This document shows, piece after piece, positions 1 to 6,258 of a DNA stretch of 15,229 nucleotides. Below the pieces are notes generated by a model that did not search any database, had not been told where the DNA came from, and worked only from the letters and a program-made list of their open reading frames with translations. A program made the position numbers and the translations under genes. The stretch spans positions 2,874 through 18,102 of the forward strand of contig DXLY01000035.1 of the NCBI GenBank assembly GCA_019414465.1, read 5' to 3'. The stretch is from Collinsella sp. GTDB taxonomy: Bacteria > Actinomycetota > Coriobacteriia > Coriobacteriales > Coriobacteriaceae. Each line of letters opens with the position of its first letter. The stretch's first letter is position 1.

Positions 1-55
1 TGAACGCGAGGTCTTTGACCCGGAGAGTCCGAGGTACTTGTTGGTAAGACCTTAT
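1..55. other. Unassigned stretch downstream of rpmB
   Basis: These bases lie past the rpmB stop codon. I see no start codon with a ribosome binding site and no clear terminator. A 6-bp inverted repeat (GGTCTT at 11-16, AAGACC at 46-51) is too weak to name. The stretch could hold the end of a neighbouring gene that lies mostly outside the window; one + frame closes with a stop at 45-47. No function is assigned. Confidence 0.3.
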
Positions 56-244
56 TTAGGAGCGCGCAACCTTGCCGGACTTGAGGCAGGTGGAGCAAAC
101 GTTCATCTTGCGACGGTGACCATCGACGACGACGTAAACGCGCTGGATGTTGGGGCGGAACTTACGGTTGGTGACGCGGTGAGAGTGGCTGATGGAGCGA
201 CCGGCAACGGGGTGCTTACCGCAAACTTCGCAAACTTTGGACAT
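56..244 (-). CDS. rpmB: 50S ribosomal protein L28
   Basis: Small basic protein of the large ribosomal subunit, 62 residues, the usual bacterial L28 length. It opens MSKVCEVCGKHPVAG and carries two CxxC pairs (Cys5/Cys8 and Cys50/Cys53), which marks the zinc-ribbon (C+) form of L28. The middle holds the family-typical NRKFRPNIQRV segment. The start at 244 is chosen because a perfect AAGGAGGG Shine-Dalgarno (251-258 on the complement) sits 6 bases upstream. The reading frame extends further upstream, but those residues do not resemble L28. The gene runs leftward, divergent from the pyr operon, and has its own extended -10 promoter. No terminator is visible in the 55 bases left in the window. 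Confidence 0.97.
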   Translation of the reverse strand: MSKVCEVCGKHPVAGRSISHSHRVTNRKFRPNIQRVYVVVDGHRRKMNVCSTCLKSGKVARS

Positions 245-298
245 AACTGACCCTCCTTGGGCGACAAACGAACATGTCGCGTTAACAAACAAGCCTGA

Positions 299-329
299 AC
301 TATAGCACAGAAGCAGCTCCCTGTGCGTA
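299..329 (-). promoter_or_regulatory. Extended -10 promoter of rpmB with an adjacent dyad
   Basis: On the complement, TATAGT (304-299) is preceded by TGC, giving an extended -10 element TGCTATAGT. Any -35 is weak (around TTACGC, 329-324). Transcription would start near 292 and give a leader of about 48 bases with a strong Shine-Dalgarno. Directly upstream of the -10 is the inverted repeat GCACAG (305-310) / CTGTGC (321-326) with a 10-base spacer, a possible operator. The promoter call is inferred from sequence alone. Confidence 0.6.
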
Positions 330-530
330 ATCTACACAGAGATATTCCTCTTTTGGCGATAGTGCTCACGCCACGGCCCTGGACGTAGATCCGATTTGCG
401 TGCAGCAGAGGGGATTATGCCAGCTCGTGCGTGCGTTTTCAAGCTCGTCCCACAAATATATATAGGTTTATGGAGCATTGGGCTCCGTTTACGGATTGTT
501 CTGTATTTATGCTCGCAATTAAGCTCGAGG
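330..530. other. Divergent intergenic stretch, no gene seen
   Basis: This lies between the rpmB promoter and the pyr leader. No reading frame here has a credible start. It includes an AT-rich patch (ATATATATA, 456-464), preceded 16 bases upstream by TTTCAA (437-442), which could be a second weak rightward promoter. A short 5-bp hairpin (GGAGC 472-476, GCTCC 482-486) is also present. Neither is strong enough to name. Confidence 0.4.
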
Positions 531-541
531 TTGGCTACACT
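513..541 (+). promoter_or_regulatory. Probable promoter of the pyr operon
   Basis: TACACT (536-541) is a reasonable -10 and TCGCAA (513-518) is a poor -35 at 17-base spacing. Transcription would begin near 548, so the RNA would open a few bases before the predicted PyrR-binding hairpin. That arrangement is typical of PyrR-controlled leaders. The call rests mainly on position. Confidence 0.45.
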
Positions 542-550
542 ATCCCTTGA

Positions 551-656
551 CCATTAAAGGGGTACGAGATACCCACATGGAATTACATAGCTGCCAAAGA
601 GCAGCCCTTCCTGTGGGTGTCTGGTCCGCTTTAAGCGGTCGGGCATCTATTTTTTT
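551..656 (+). promoter_or_regulatory. PyrR-responsive attenuator leader of the pyr operon
   Basis: Three mutually exclusive RNA structures can be drawn. (1) An anti-antiterminator, or PyrR-binding hairpin: GGGTA (560-564), loop CGAGA (565-569), TACCC (570-574), with an outer CCAT/ATGG stem (551-554, 577-580) and a purine-rich internal loop. (2) An antiterminator: ACCCACA (571-577) pairs with TGTGGGT (612-618) and encloses a small GCTGC/GCAGC hairpin (590-594, 601-605). (3) An intrinsic terminator at 616-656. Structure 2 shares bases with both others. In the known Bacillus PyrR mechanism, UMP-bound PyrR stabilises structure 1, so the terminator forms. The GAGA in the loop resembles the known CNGNGA loop, but the first position differs. 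pyrR directly follows. Confidence 0.8.
616..656 (+). terminator. Attenuator intrinsic terminator upstream of pyrR
   Basis: The 5' arm 616-629 pairs with the 3' arm 635-647 through 13 pairs (several G-U) with one bulged U and loop TTTAA. It is followed by TATTTTTTT, with a T run at 650-656. The outer bases of its 5' arm (616-618) also belong to the antiterminator. This makes it a conditional terminator within the leader rather than the end of a gene. Confidence 0.85.
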
Positions 657-695
657 GACTGTGTCAGCAGTCAAGACATGTGAGGAAGGAGATCG

Positions 696-1280
696 ATGGG
701 CACGACTTCCCCCAAGGCGGTCATCATGGACGAGACCGCCGTCAATCGAGCGATGACCCGCATCGCGCACGAGATCCTCGAGCGCAACGAGGGCTGTGAA
801 GACCTCGCTCTGGTCGGCATCGTCACGCGCGGCGACCTTCTGGCAAAGAAGCTCGCCGAGGAGATCAAGGAGATCGAGGGCGTCGACGTTCCGCTCGGCA
901 GCCTGGACATCAGCTTCTACCGCGATGACTATGCGACCAATTTCGCTCCCGCGATCCACGCTACCAACATTCCCTTCAGCGTCGACGGCAAGCGCGTCGT
1001 GCTGGTGGACGACATCCTGTATACGGGCCGTACTATCCGCGCCGCTCTGGACGCCGTTATGGACCTGGGCCGTCCGAGCCGCATCGAGCTGGCAGTTCTC
1101 GTTGACCGCGGTCACCGTGAGCTCCCCATCTCGCCGGACTTTGTCGGCAAGAACGTTCCCTCGTCGCATGAGGAGAACGTGCACCTATATATGAAGGAAG
1201 TAGACGGCCGCACCGCTGTCGAGATTAACGACGTCGCGCCGGGTTCCCACGTGGGCTCCGCGCCGCTGGGAGGTGAGTAG
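696..1280 (+). CDS. pyrR: Bifunctional pyr operon RNA-binding attenuation regulator / uracil phosphoribosyltransferase PyrR
   Basis: PyrR binds pyr leader RNA when charged with UMP or UTP and promotes termination. Family members also have some uracil phosphoribosyltransferase activity. The protein has 194 residues, slightly longer than Bacillus PyrR (about 180). The PRPP-binding motif VVLVDDILYTGRT lies at residues 101-113. It is followed by the PyrR-typical segments GRPSRIELAVLVDRGHRELP and FVGKNVPSS, which separate it from other phosphoribosyltransferases. The start ATG at 696 has GAGGAAGGAG (682-691) just upstream. The last dozen or so residues are a low-conservation tail that overlaps the Shine-Dalgarno for pyrB. 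It is the first gene of the pyr operon and sits directly after the attenuator that it presumably controls. Confidence 0.97.
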   Translation: MGTTSPKAVIMDETAVNRAMTRIAHEILERNEGCEDLALVGIVTRGDLLAKKLAEEIKEIEGVDVPLGSLDISFYRDDYATNFAPAIHATNIPFSVDGKRVVLVDDILYTGRTIRAALDAVMDLGRPSRIELAVLVDRGHRELPISPDFVGKNVPSSHEENVHLYMKEVDGRTAVEINDVAPGSHVGSAPLGGE

Positions 1281-1284
1281 TACC

Positions 1285-2229
1285 GTGGCGTTCAACCATA
1301 AGCACCTGATCGACATTACCGAGTACTCCGAAGAGGACATCAAGCTCATCCTCGAGACCGCCAAGGCGTTCTCCGAGGTCAACGAGCGTGCGATCAAGAA
1401 GGTCCCCACGCTCAAGGGCAAGACCATCGTCAACATGTTCAACGAGCCCTCGACGCGCACCCGCAGCTCCTTCGAACTCGCCGAGAAGCGTCTTTCGGCC
1501 GACAGCCTCAACTTTGGCGGCTCCTCGACCTCCACGGTCAAGGGTGAGAGCCTCGTCGACACCGTCGAGACCCTCAACGCCTACAAGATCGACTGCATCG
1601 TCGTGCGCGATAAGCACGCCGGTGCTCCCTACATCGTCACGCAGAACTCGCCCGCGAGCGTTATCTGCGCCGGCGACGGCAAGCACAACCATCCCACGCA
1701 GGCCCTGCTCGACCTGTACACCATCTGGGAGCACAAGGGTGACTTCCACGGTCTGAAGGTCGCCGTCGTCGGCGATATCGCGCACTCCCGCGTCTGCGGC
1801 TCGCTGATCCCTGCCCTTAAGATTATGGGCTGCGAGACCTACGCCGTCGCCCCCGGCACGCTGCTGCCGCCGGCGCCCGAGGTTCTGGGCTGCGACCACG
1901 TGACGAGCGACCTCGATTCCGTCCTGCCCGAGCTGGACGTCGTCTATATGCTGCGCGTGCAGCAGGAGCGCCTCGAGGGTGCCCCGTTCCCGACCATTCG
2001 CGAGTACCACAAGCTCTTCGGTCTGACCAAGGACCGCGAGAAGCTCATGAAGCCCGACGCGATCATCTGTCACCCGGGCCCCATCAACCGCGGCGTCGAG
2101 TTCGACTCCTATATGGCCGACCACCCGCAACGCTCCGTCATCCTGGAGCAGGTCTACGCCGGTATCTGCGTGCGTATGGCTATCCTGTATCTGCTGCTTG
2201 GAGGTGCCGATAATGGCCTTGCTTCTTAA
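1285..2229 (+). CDS. pyrB: Aspartate carbamoyltransferase catalytic subunit
   Basis: Joins carbamoyl phosphate and aspartate to give N-carbamoyl-aspartate, the first committed pyrimidine step, in the cytoplasm. From GTG at 1285 it has 314 residues. Visible motifs are STRTR (56-60) for carbamoyl phosphate, Lys86 in the VKGES mobile loop, Arg108, HNHPTQ (134-139), Arg169, LRVQ (223-226) and HPGPINRG (263-270). The catalytic set looks complete. The start at 1285 is preferred because GGGAGG (1268-1273) lies 11 bases upstream. A GTG at 1273 in the same frame would overlap that site and add only four residues. No regulatory pyrI gene is adjacent, as expected for the Gram-positive type. It begins five bases after the pyrR stop and its end overlaps pyrC by 17 bases. 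Confidence 0.97.
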   Translation: MAFNHKHLIDITEYSEEDIKLILETAKAFSEVNERAIKKVPTLKGKTIVNMFNEPSTRTRSSFELAEKRLSADSLNFGGSSTSTVKGESLVDTVETLNAYKIDCIVVRDKHAGAPYIVTQNSPASVICAGDGKHNHPTQALLDLYTIWEHKGDFHGLKVAVVGDIAHSRVCGSLIPALKIMGCETYAVAPGTLLPPAPEVLGCDHVTSDLDSVLPELDVVYMLRVQQERLEGAPFPTIREYHKLFGLTKDREKLMKPDAIICHPGPINRGVEFDSYMADHPQRSVILEQVYAGICVRMAILYLLLGGADNGLAS

Positions 2230-3502
2230 GAATGCCCACGTCGTCGACCCGTCCGTCGAGCTTGACGGTGTCGTTGACGTCCTGATTGACGGCGATAAGA
2301 TCGCCGAGGTCGGCGAGAATCTCGCCGTCGAGGGAGCCGAGGTCCGCGACCTTTCCGGCAAGTACCTCGTCCCCGGCCTGGTGGATATGCACGTTCACCT
2401 TCGCGAGCCTGGCTACGAGGTCAAAGAGGACATCGAGAGCGGCACCCGCGCTGCTGCCAAGGGCGGCTTCACCGGCGTGTGCGCCATGCCCAACACCGAC
2501 CCCGTTACCGATAACGGAACCGTCGTTGAGTTCGTCAAGTCCCGCGCTGCCGAGGTCGGCCACTGCCGCGTCTATCCTTCTGGTGCTATGACTCGCGGCC
2601 TTAAGGGCGAGGCTATGTCCGAGATGGGCGATATGGTCGCCCACGGCGCCGTCGCCTTCACCGATGACGGTCGCGGCGTGCAGGGTGCGGGCATGCTCCG
2701 TCGCTGCATGGACTACGGCAAGATGTTCGGCAAGGTCTTTATGAGCCACTGCCAGGACGAGGATCTGGTCGGTCACGGCCAGATCAACGAGGGCAAGGTC
2801 TCGACCCGTCTGGCCCTCGAGGGTTGGCCGGCCGCCGGCGAGGAGCTTCAGATTGCCCGCGACATCGAGATTGCCAAGCTGACCGGTGCCAAGCTGCACA
2901 TCCAGCACATCTCCACCGCTCATGGCCTGGAGCTCGTGCGTGCCGGTAAGGCTGCCGGTGTCCAGGTGACCTGCGAGGCCACCCCGCACCACATGTTCCT
3001 GACCGAGAACGACCTGGACGAGACCTACAACACCTCGCTCAAGGTCAATCCGCCGCTGCGCACCGACGAGGATGCCGAGGCCATCCGTCAGGGTGTTATC
3101 GACGGTACCGTCGACGCTATCGTTACCGACCACGCTCCCCACACCCCGTGGGAGAAGGCCCGCGAGTTCGAGCTCGCGCCCTTTGGAATGATTGGCCTCG
3201 AGACTTCGCTGTCGCTCGTGCTCACTGAGCTGGTCAACACGGGCAAGATGAGCGTGAGCCGCATGGTCGAGCTCATGGCCATCAAGCCGCGTGAGATTCT
3301 GGGCCTCGATCAGGTTCAGGTCAAGGCGGGCTCTGTCGCCGACCTGACCGTGTTCGACCCCTCCGCAACCTGGACGGTTGGCGAGGACGGTTACGAGTCG
3401 CGCGCCGAGAACTCCGGTTTTGCCGGCCGCACGCTCACCGGTCGTGCCACCGATGTATTTGTCGGTGGCAAGCAGACGCTCGCCGACGGCTGCATCTGCT
3501 AG
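2213..3502 (+). CDS. pyrC: Dihydroorotase (type I)
   Basis: Zinc amidohydrolase that cyclises N-carbamoyl-aspartate to dihydroorotate, the third step of UMP synthesis. It has 429 residues, the usual length for the long type I class found in Gram-positives. The metal and catalytic motifs are in order: HVHLREPG (His60, His62), DDGRG (Asp151/Asp152, matching the bridging aspartate of Aquifex-type enzymes), MSHCQD (His179), HIQHIST (His232) and TDHAPH (Asp306). The ATG at 2213 has GGAGG (2200-2204) 8 bases upstream, inside the end of pyrB, so the two genes are likely translationally coupled. In-frame codons further upstream lack a ribosome site. A 92-base gap follows before pyrK. Confidence 0.97.
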   Translation: MALLLKNAHVVDPSVELDGVVDVLIDGDKIAEVGENLAVEGAEVRDLSGKYLVPGLVDMHVHLREPGYEVKEDIESGTRAAAKGGFTGVCAMPNTDPVTDNGTVVEFVKSRAAEVGHCRVYPSGAMTRGLKGEAMSEMGDMVAHGAVAFTDDGRGVQGAGMLRRCMDYGKMFGKVFMSHCQDEDLVGHGQINEGKVSTRLALEGWPAAGEELQIARDIEIAKLTGAKLHIQHISTAHGLELVRAGKAAGVQVTCEATPHHMFLTENDLDETYNTSLKVNPPLRTDEDAEAIRQGVIDGTVDAIVTDHAPHTPWEKAREFELAPFGMIGLETSLSLVLTELVNTGKMSVSRMVELMAIKPREILGLDQVQVKAGSVADLTVFDPSATWTVGEDGYESRAENSGFAGRTLTGRATDVFVGGKQTLADGCIC

Positions 3503-3522
3503 CATAGCCTTATCGCTTTTGT

Positions 3523-3555
3523 GCGCGGCGCCCTTGCGGTGCCGCGCTTTCTGTT
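3523..3555 (+). terminator. Terminator-like hairpin between pyrC and pyrK
   Basis: GCGCGGCGCC (3523-3532) pairs with GGTGCCGCGC (3538-3547), 10 pairs including one G-U, with loop CTTGC. It is followed by TTTCTGTT. The stem is strong but the T tract is interrupted, so termination is probably partial. It may lower pyrK/pyrD/pyrF expression relative to pyrB/pyrC, or stabilise the upstream message. Confidence 0.5.
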
Positions 3556-3594
3556 CGCCTGAACCATGCAACCGCATGGGGGATTGGAGCGTCT

Positions 3595-4386
3595 ATGCCC
3601 ACACCTTCCACTGCACGCATGCACGACTTCGAGGTCGTCTCGAACCGGGAGATCGCCGACGGCATCTTCTCGCTCGTCATCTCGGCCCCCAAGCTTGCAA
3701 GTGCGCTCAAGCCCGGTCAGTTTGTGAACATCGCCGTCCCCGGCGATGCGTCTTCTCTGCTTCGTGTGCCCTTGAGTTTCTACCGCGCCGACGCCGAGGC
3801 CGGCACCGTCGAGCTGTGGTACGCCGCCGTGGGCGACGATACCCGCCGTTTGTCCCAGATGGGCCCTGGCTCCACCTCTAACCTGTTGGGCCCCGGTGGC
3901 CGTGGCTGGATGGTACCCGAGGGCACCAGGAAGGCACTGCTCGTCGCCGGTGGCATCGGCGTTCCGCCTGTGCTGTGTCTTGCCGGCATGCTTGCCGAGC
4001 AGGGTGTTGATGTGGACGTGTGCCTGGGCTTTGGCACCGCTTCCAAAGTCGTGGGTGTCGATGAGTTCCGTGCGCTGGGCGCCACGGTTAACGTGTGCAC
4101 CGACGACGGTTCGCTCGGCACGCACGGTTTTTGCACCGATCCGGCAGCCGAGCTGCTTGGAGAGGGCGGCTACGACTACGTGGCCAGCTGCGGTCCCGCC
4201 GTCATGATGAAGAAGGTCGCCGCCGCAGCCGCCGAGGCCGGTGCGTACTGCGAGGTGTCGCTCGAGCGCATGATGAGCTGTGGCTTTGGCGCCTGCAACA
4301 CCTGCAATGTCGAGACGGTCGACGGTATGAAGGGCGCCTGTATGTGCGGCCCTGTGTTCGATGCTTCCAAGGTGGTGGTCTTCTAG
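3595..4386 (+). CDS. pyrK: Dihydroorotate dehydrogenase electron transfer subunit PyrK
   Basis: FAD and 2Fe-2S subunit of the class 1B dihydroorotate dehydrogenase. It passes electrons from the FMN of PyrD to NAD+. The 263 residues show a flavin-binding beta-barrel with the RVPLSFY motif (a variant of the usual RPxS), then the NAD-binding loop GGIGVPP. A C-terminal iron-sulfur site follows with Cys229, Cys234, Cys237 and Cys249, in a CGFGACNTC...CMCGPVF pattern close to that of Bacillus PyrK. The ATG at 3595 has GGAG (3586-3589) 5 bases upstream; an internal Met at residue 9 is an alternative start. A perfect 6-bp hairpin (CCATGC 3564-3569, GCATGG 3574-3579) sits just before the ribosome site. 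The stop codon overlaps the preferred pyrD start. Confidence 0.95.
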   Translation: MPTPSTARMHDFEVVSNREIADGIFSLVISAPKLASALKPGQFVNIAVPGDASSLLRVPLSFYRADAEAGTVELWYAAVGDDTRRLSQMGPGSTSNLLGPGGRGWMVPEGTRKALLVAGGIGVPPVLCLAGMLAEQGVDVDVCLGFGTASKVVGVDEFRALGATVNVCTDDGSLGTHGFCTDPAAELLGEGGYDYVASCGPAVMMKKVAAAAAEAGAYCEVSLERMMSCGFGACNTCNVETVDGMKGACMCGPVFDASKVVVF

Positions 4387-5309
4387 TGGGTACCGTGAAC
4401 ATGGCCGTCGATTTCGGCGGCGTCAAGATGCAGAACCCCATCAACACCGCAGCCGGTACCTTTGGCTACGGTTGGCAGTTCCAGAACTTCTTTGATGTTT
4501 CCCAGCTGGGCGCCATCACCACCAAGGGTTGCGCTGCCGAGCCCTGGCCCGGCAATCCCGCGCCTCGCATGGCCGAGATCCCGGGCGGCATGATCAACTC
4601 CGTGGGCCTTCAGAACCCCGGCGTGGCCGCCTTTGCCCGTGAGTCCGGTCCTTGGCTCGAACAGCTGTCCAAGGACGGCTGCCAGGTCATCTGTCAGGTT
4701 GCCGGCCACTCCGTTGACGAGTTTGTCCGCGCACTCGAGATGTATGTCGAGCTGTGCCCCTGGGCTGCCGGCTACGAGATCAACGTGAGCTGCCCTAATA
4801 TCGCCGCCGGCGGTGCCGCCATGGGCTCCACGCCCGAGGGCGCCTCTTCCGTTATGGCTGCTTGCCGCAAGGTGACCGATAAGCCGCTGTTCGTGAAGAT
4901 GGCGCCGGTCAACGTCGCCGAGATCGCCAAGGCCCTCGAGGCTGCCGGCGCCGACGGCCTTTCGGTCATCAACTCCATCCAGGGCATGGCCATCGACGTC
5001 CATACCCGCAAGTCCCGCGTGGCCAAGCCCAAGGGCGGCCTTTCGGGCCCGCTGTGCCACCACATCGCCGTGCGCATGGTCTGGGAGGTTGCCCAGGCCG
5101 TCGATATCCCCATCAACGGTGTCGGCGGTGTCATGACTGGCGAGGATGCGGCTGAGTTTATCCTGGCCGGCGCCACCTGCGTGTCGGTCGGCATGGCCAA
5201 CTTCGTCGATCCGTGCGCTTCGCTTAAGATCGCGCATGAGCTCGAGGCCTGGGCCGAGTCCCAGGGCGTAAAGGACATCAACGAGCTGGTGGGTGCTTTC
5301 GAATGCTAG
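4386..5309 (+). CDS. pyrD: Dihydroorotate dehydrogenase, class 1B catalytic subunit
   Basis: FMN subunit that oxidises dihydroorotate to orotate and works as a complex with PyrK. About 307 residues form a TIM barrel. NVSCPN (133-138) carries the active-site cysteine typical of class 1 enzymes (class 2 has serine). The C-terminal INGVGGVMTGEDAAEF and AGATCVSVGMA segments form the FMN phosphate site. Three in-frame starts are possible: GTG 4386 (sharing a base with the pyrK stop, AAGGTGG ten bases upstream), GTG 4395 and ATG 4401. I favour 4386 for coupling to pyrK, but ATG 4401 fits the family start well. The gene immediately after pyrK supports the class 1B assignment. Its end overlaps pyrF by 7 bases. 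Confidence 0.95.
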   Translation: MGTVNMAVDFGGVKMQNPINTAAGTFGYGWQFQNFFDVSQLGAITTKGCAAEPWPGNPAPRMAEIPGGMINSVGLQNPGVAAFARESGPWLEQLSKDGCQVICQVAGHSVDEFVRALEMYVELCPWAAGYEINVSCPNIAAGGAAMGSTPEGASSVMAACRKVTDKPLFVKMAPVNVAEIAKALEAAGADGLSVINSIQGMAIDVHTRKSRVAKPKGGLSGPLCHHIAVRMVWEVAQAVDIPINGVGGVMTGEDAAEFILAGATCVSVGMANFVDPCASLKIAHELEAWAESQGVKDINELVGAFEC

Positions 5310-6019
5310 AGAATGATGCCCGCGACCGTGTTATCGTCGCCCTCGACTGCGACCGTGAGCGCGCGCTCGAGCTCGCCCACGAGCTTTCGGGCCATGCCGC
5401 CTGGCTCAAGGTCGGCATGACGCTCTATTACGCTGAGGGTCCCCAGATCGTCAAGACCTTTAAGGACCTTGGCTTTAAGGTCTTCCTCGACCTTAAGTTC
5501 CATGACATTCCGCATCAGGTGCGCGGCGCTGCCCGTTCGGCCTCGCTTGCCGGTGCCGACCTGCTCTCGGTCCACGGCCTGGGTTCTGGTGCTATGCTCG
5601 CTGCCTGCCGCGAGGGTGCCGAGGAGGCGCGTGAGGACCGCGCCAAACTCGTCGCCATCACCGTGCTCACGAGCATGAATCAGGATGCCTTGAGCGAGAT
5701 CGGCGTCGAGTCGCCCGTGGCCGAGGAGGCCGCCCGCTTGGCAAAGCTTGCTCAGGACAGTGGCATCGATGGCATCGTGTGCTCACCGATGGAGGCTCAC
5801 GACATGCGTGAGCTGCTGGGTCCTGATGCCCTGATCGTGACTCCGGGTGTGCGTCCGGTGGGTGCCGCCCTTGGTGACCAGTCTCGCGTGGCGACGCCTT
5901 CCCAGGCTATCGAGCGTGGCGCAAGCCACATTGTGGTGGGCCGTCCCATCACCGGTGCCGACGATCCGGTTGCCGCCTTTGACGCCATCGTCGCCGAGCT
6001 GGTCGAAAACGTCGCGTAA
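5303..6019 (+). CDS. pyrF: Orotidine 5'-phosphate decarboxylase
   Basis: Decarboxylates OMP to UMP, the last step of the pathway. It has 238 residues, a normal length. The protein opens DRVIVALDCD, with a phosphate/ribose lysine in WLKVGM, and has the catalytic DLKFHDIP motif (Asp63, Lys65, Asp68). The phosphate-binding TPGVRP and VVGRPI loops are near the C-terminus. The ATG at 5303 lies inside the end of pyrD, with a modest GGTGGG (5288-5293) nine bases upstream, so translation is probably coupled to pyrD. This is the last pyr gene in the cluster. Orotate phosphoribosyltransferase (pyrE) and carbamoyl phosphate synthetase (carAB) are not in this window and must be encoded elsewhere. Confidence 0.97.
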   Translation: MLENDARDRVIVALDCDRERALELAHELSGHAAWLKVGMTLYYAEGPQIVKTFKDLGFKVFLDLKFHDIPHQVRGAARSASLAGADLLSVHGLGSGAMLAACREGAEEAREDRAKLVAITVLTSMNQDALSEIGVESPVAEEAARLAKLAQDSGIDGIVCSPMEAHDMRELLGPDALIVTPGVRPVGAALGDQSRVATPSQAIERGASHIVVGRPITGADDPVAAFDAIVAELVENVA

Positions 6020-6064
6020 AAGATTCCCCTAAGTCACCACTTTTGGGTCTCATTAGCACAAAAT

Positions 6065-6122
6065 AGCCCCTGTGCCTGCGTAAACTTTCCCATCCTTTGT
6101 GTGGAATCGCAGGTCAGGGGCT
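6065..6122. repeat. Long interrupted inverted repeat after pyrF
   Basis: AGCCCCTG (6065-6072) and CCTGCG (6075-6080) pair with CGCAGG (6108-6113) and CAGGGGCT (6115-6122). That gives 14 pairs with a small internal bulge, and the 27-base loop can pair further (TTCC/GGAA). No good T run follows on the + strand, so it is a poor terminator for pyrF. On the complement the stem is followed by ATTTTGT, but no leftward gene is nearby. It could be a palindromic repeat element, an RNA-processing site or an mRNA-stabilising stem. Confidence 0.55.
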
Positions 6123-6141
6123 TAACTTTGGGCGCAGTATA

Positions 6142-6170
6142 TTGCACTTTTTGCGGGTATCGTCTAACCT
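6142..6170 (+). promoter_or_regulatory. Promoter upstream of mihF
   Basis: TTGCAC (6142-6147) and TAACCT (6165-6170) are separated by 17 bases, a good sigma-A type match. Transcription would start near 6177, giving a leader of about 80 bases that contains the hairpin at 6186-6217. It would drive mihF-gmk-rpoZ-thiI independently of PyrR. Confidence 0.6.
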
Positions 6171-6185
6171 ATGGAGCCGCGATTA

Positions 6186-6217
6186 GGCATTTTGTACGTT
6201 CTACGTGCTAAAATGCC
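6186..6217 (+). promoter_or_regulatory. 32-base near-perfect dyad with embedded extended -10, upstream of mihF
   Basis: GGCATTTT (6186-6193) pairs with AAAATGCC (6210-6217), and GTACGT (6194-6199) pairs with ACGTGC (6203-6208). That is 14 pairs with loop TCT and one bulged T (6209). It lacks a T run, so it is not a terminator. Its right arm contains TGC-TAAAAT (6206-6214), an extended -10 that would start RNA near 6221. The dyad is therefore either a leader hairpin of the upstream promoter or an operator overlapping a second promoter. Confidence 0.5.
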
Positions 6218-6258
6218 AATTATTGAATCAGATATAACCCAACTATTTGGAGGTACGA

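Noticed and set aside
540..1184. 214-codon frame opposite pyrR and its leader
   Set aside because: It would run through the attenuator, and its sequence has no family features.
1273..1275. GTG at 1273 as the pyrB start
   Set aside because: It sits on the GGGAGG ribosome site itself. GTG 1285 has correct spacing and gives the expected N-terminus.
1225..2361. 378-codon frame opposite pyrB
   Set aside because: Antisense to a gene with a complete catalytic motif set; low-complexity composition typical of a mirror frame.
2180..3577. Long open frame of 465 codons on the complement of pyrC
   Set aside because: It is a shadow of the high-GC codon pattern of pyrC, which has full dihydroorotase motifs. 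The shadow protein shows no recognisable family and no ribosome site.
4383..5237. 284-codon frame opposite pyrD
   Set aside because: Antisense artefact of codon bias; no family features.
6065..6122. Terminator for pyrF
   Set aside because: The stem is strong but is followed by TAACTTTG rather than a T run, and the loop is long.
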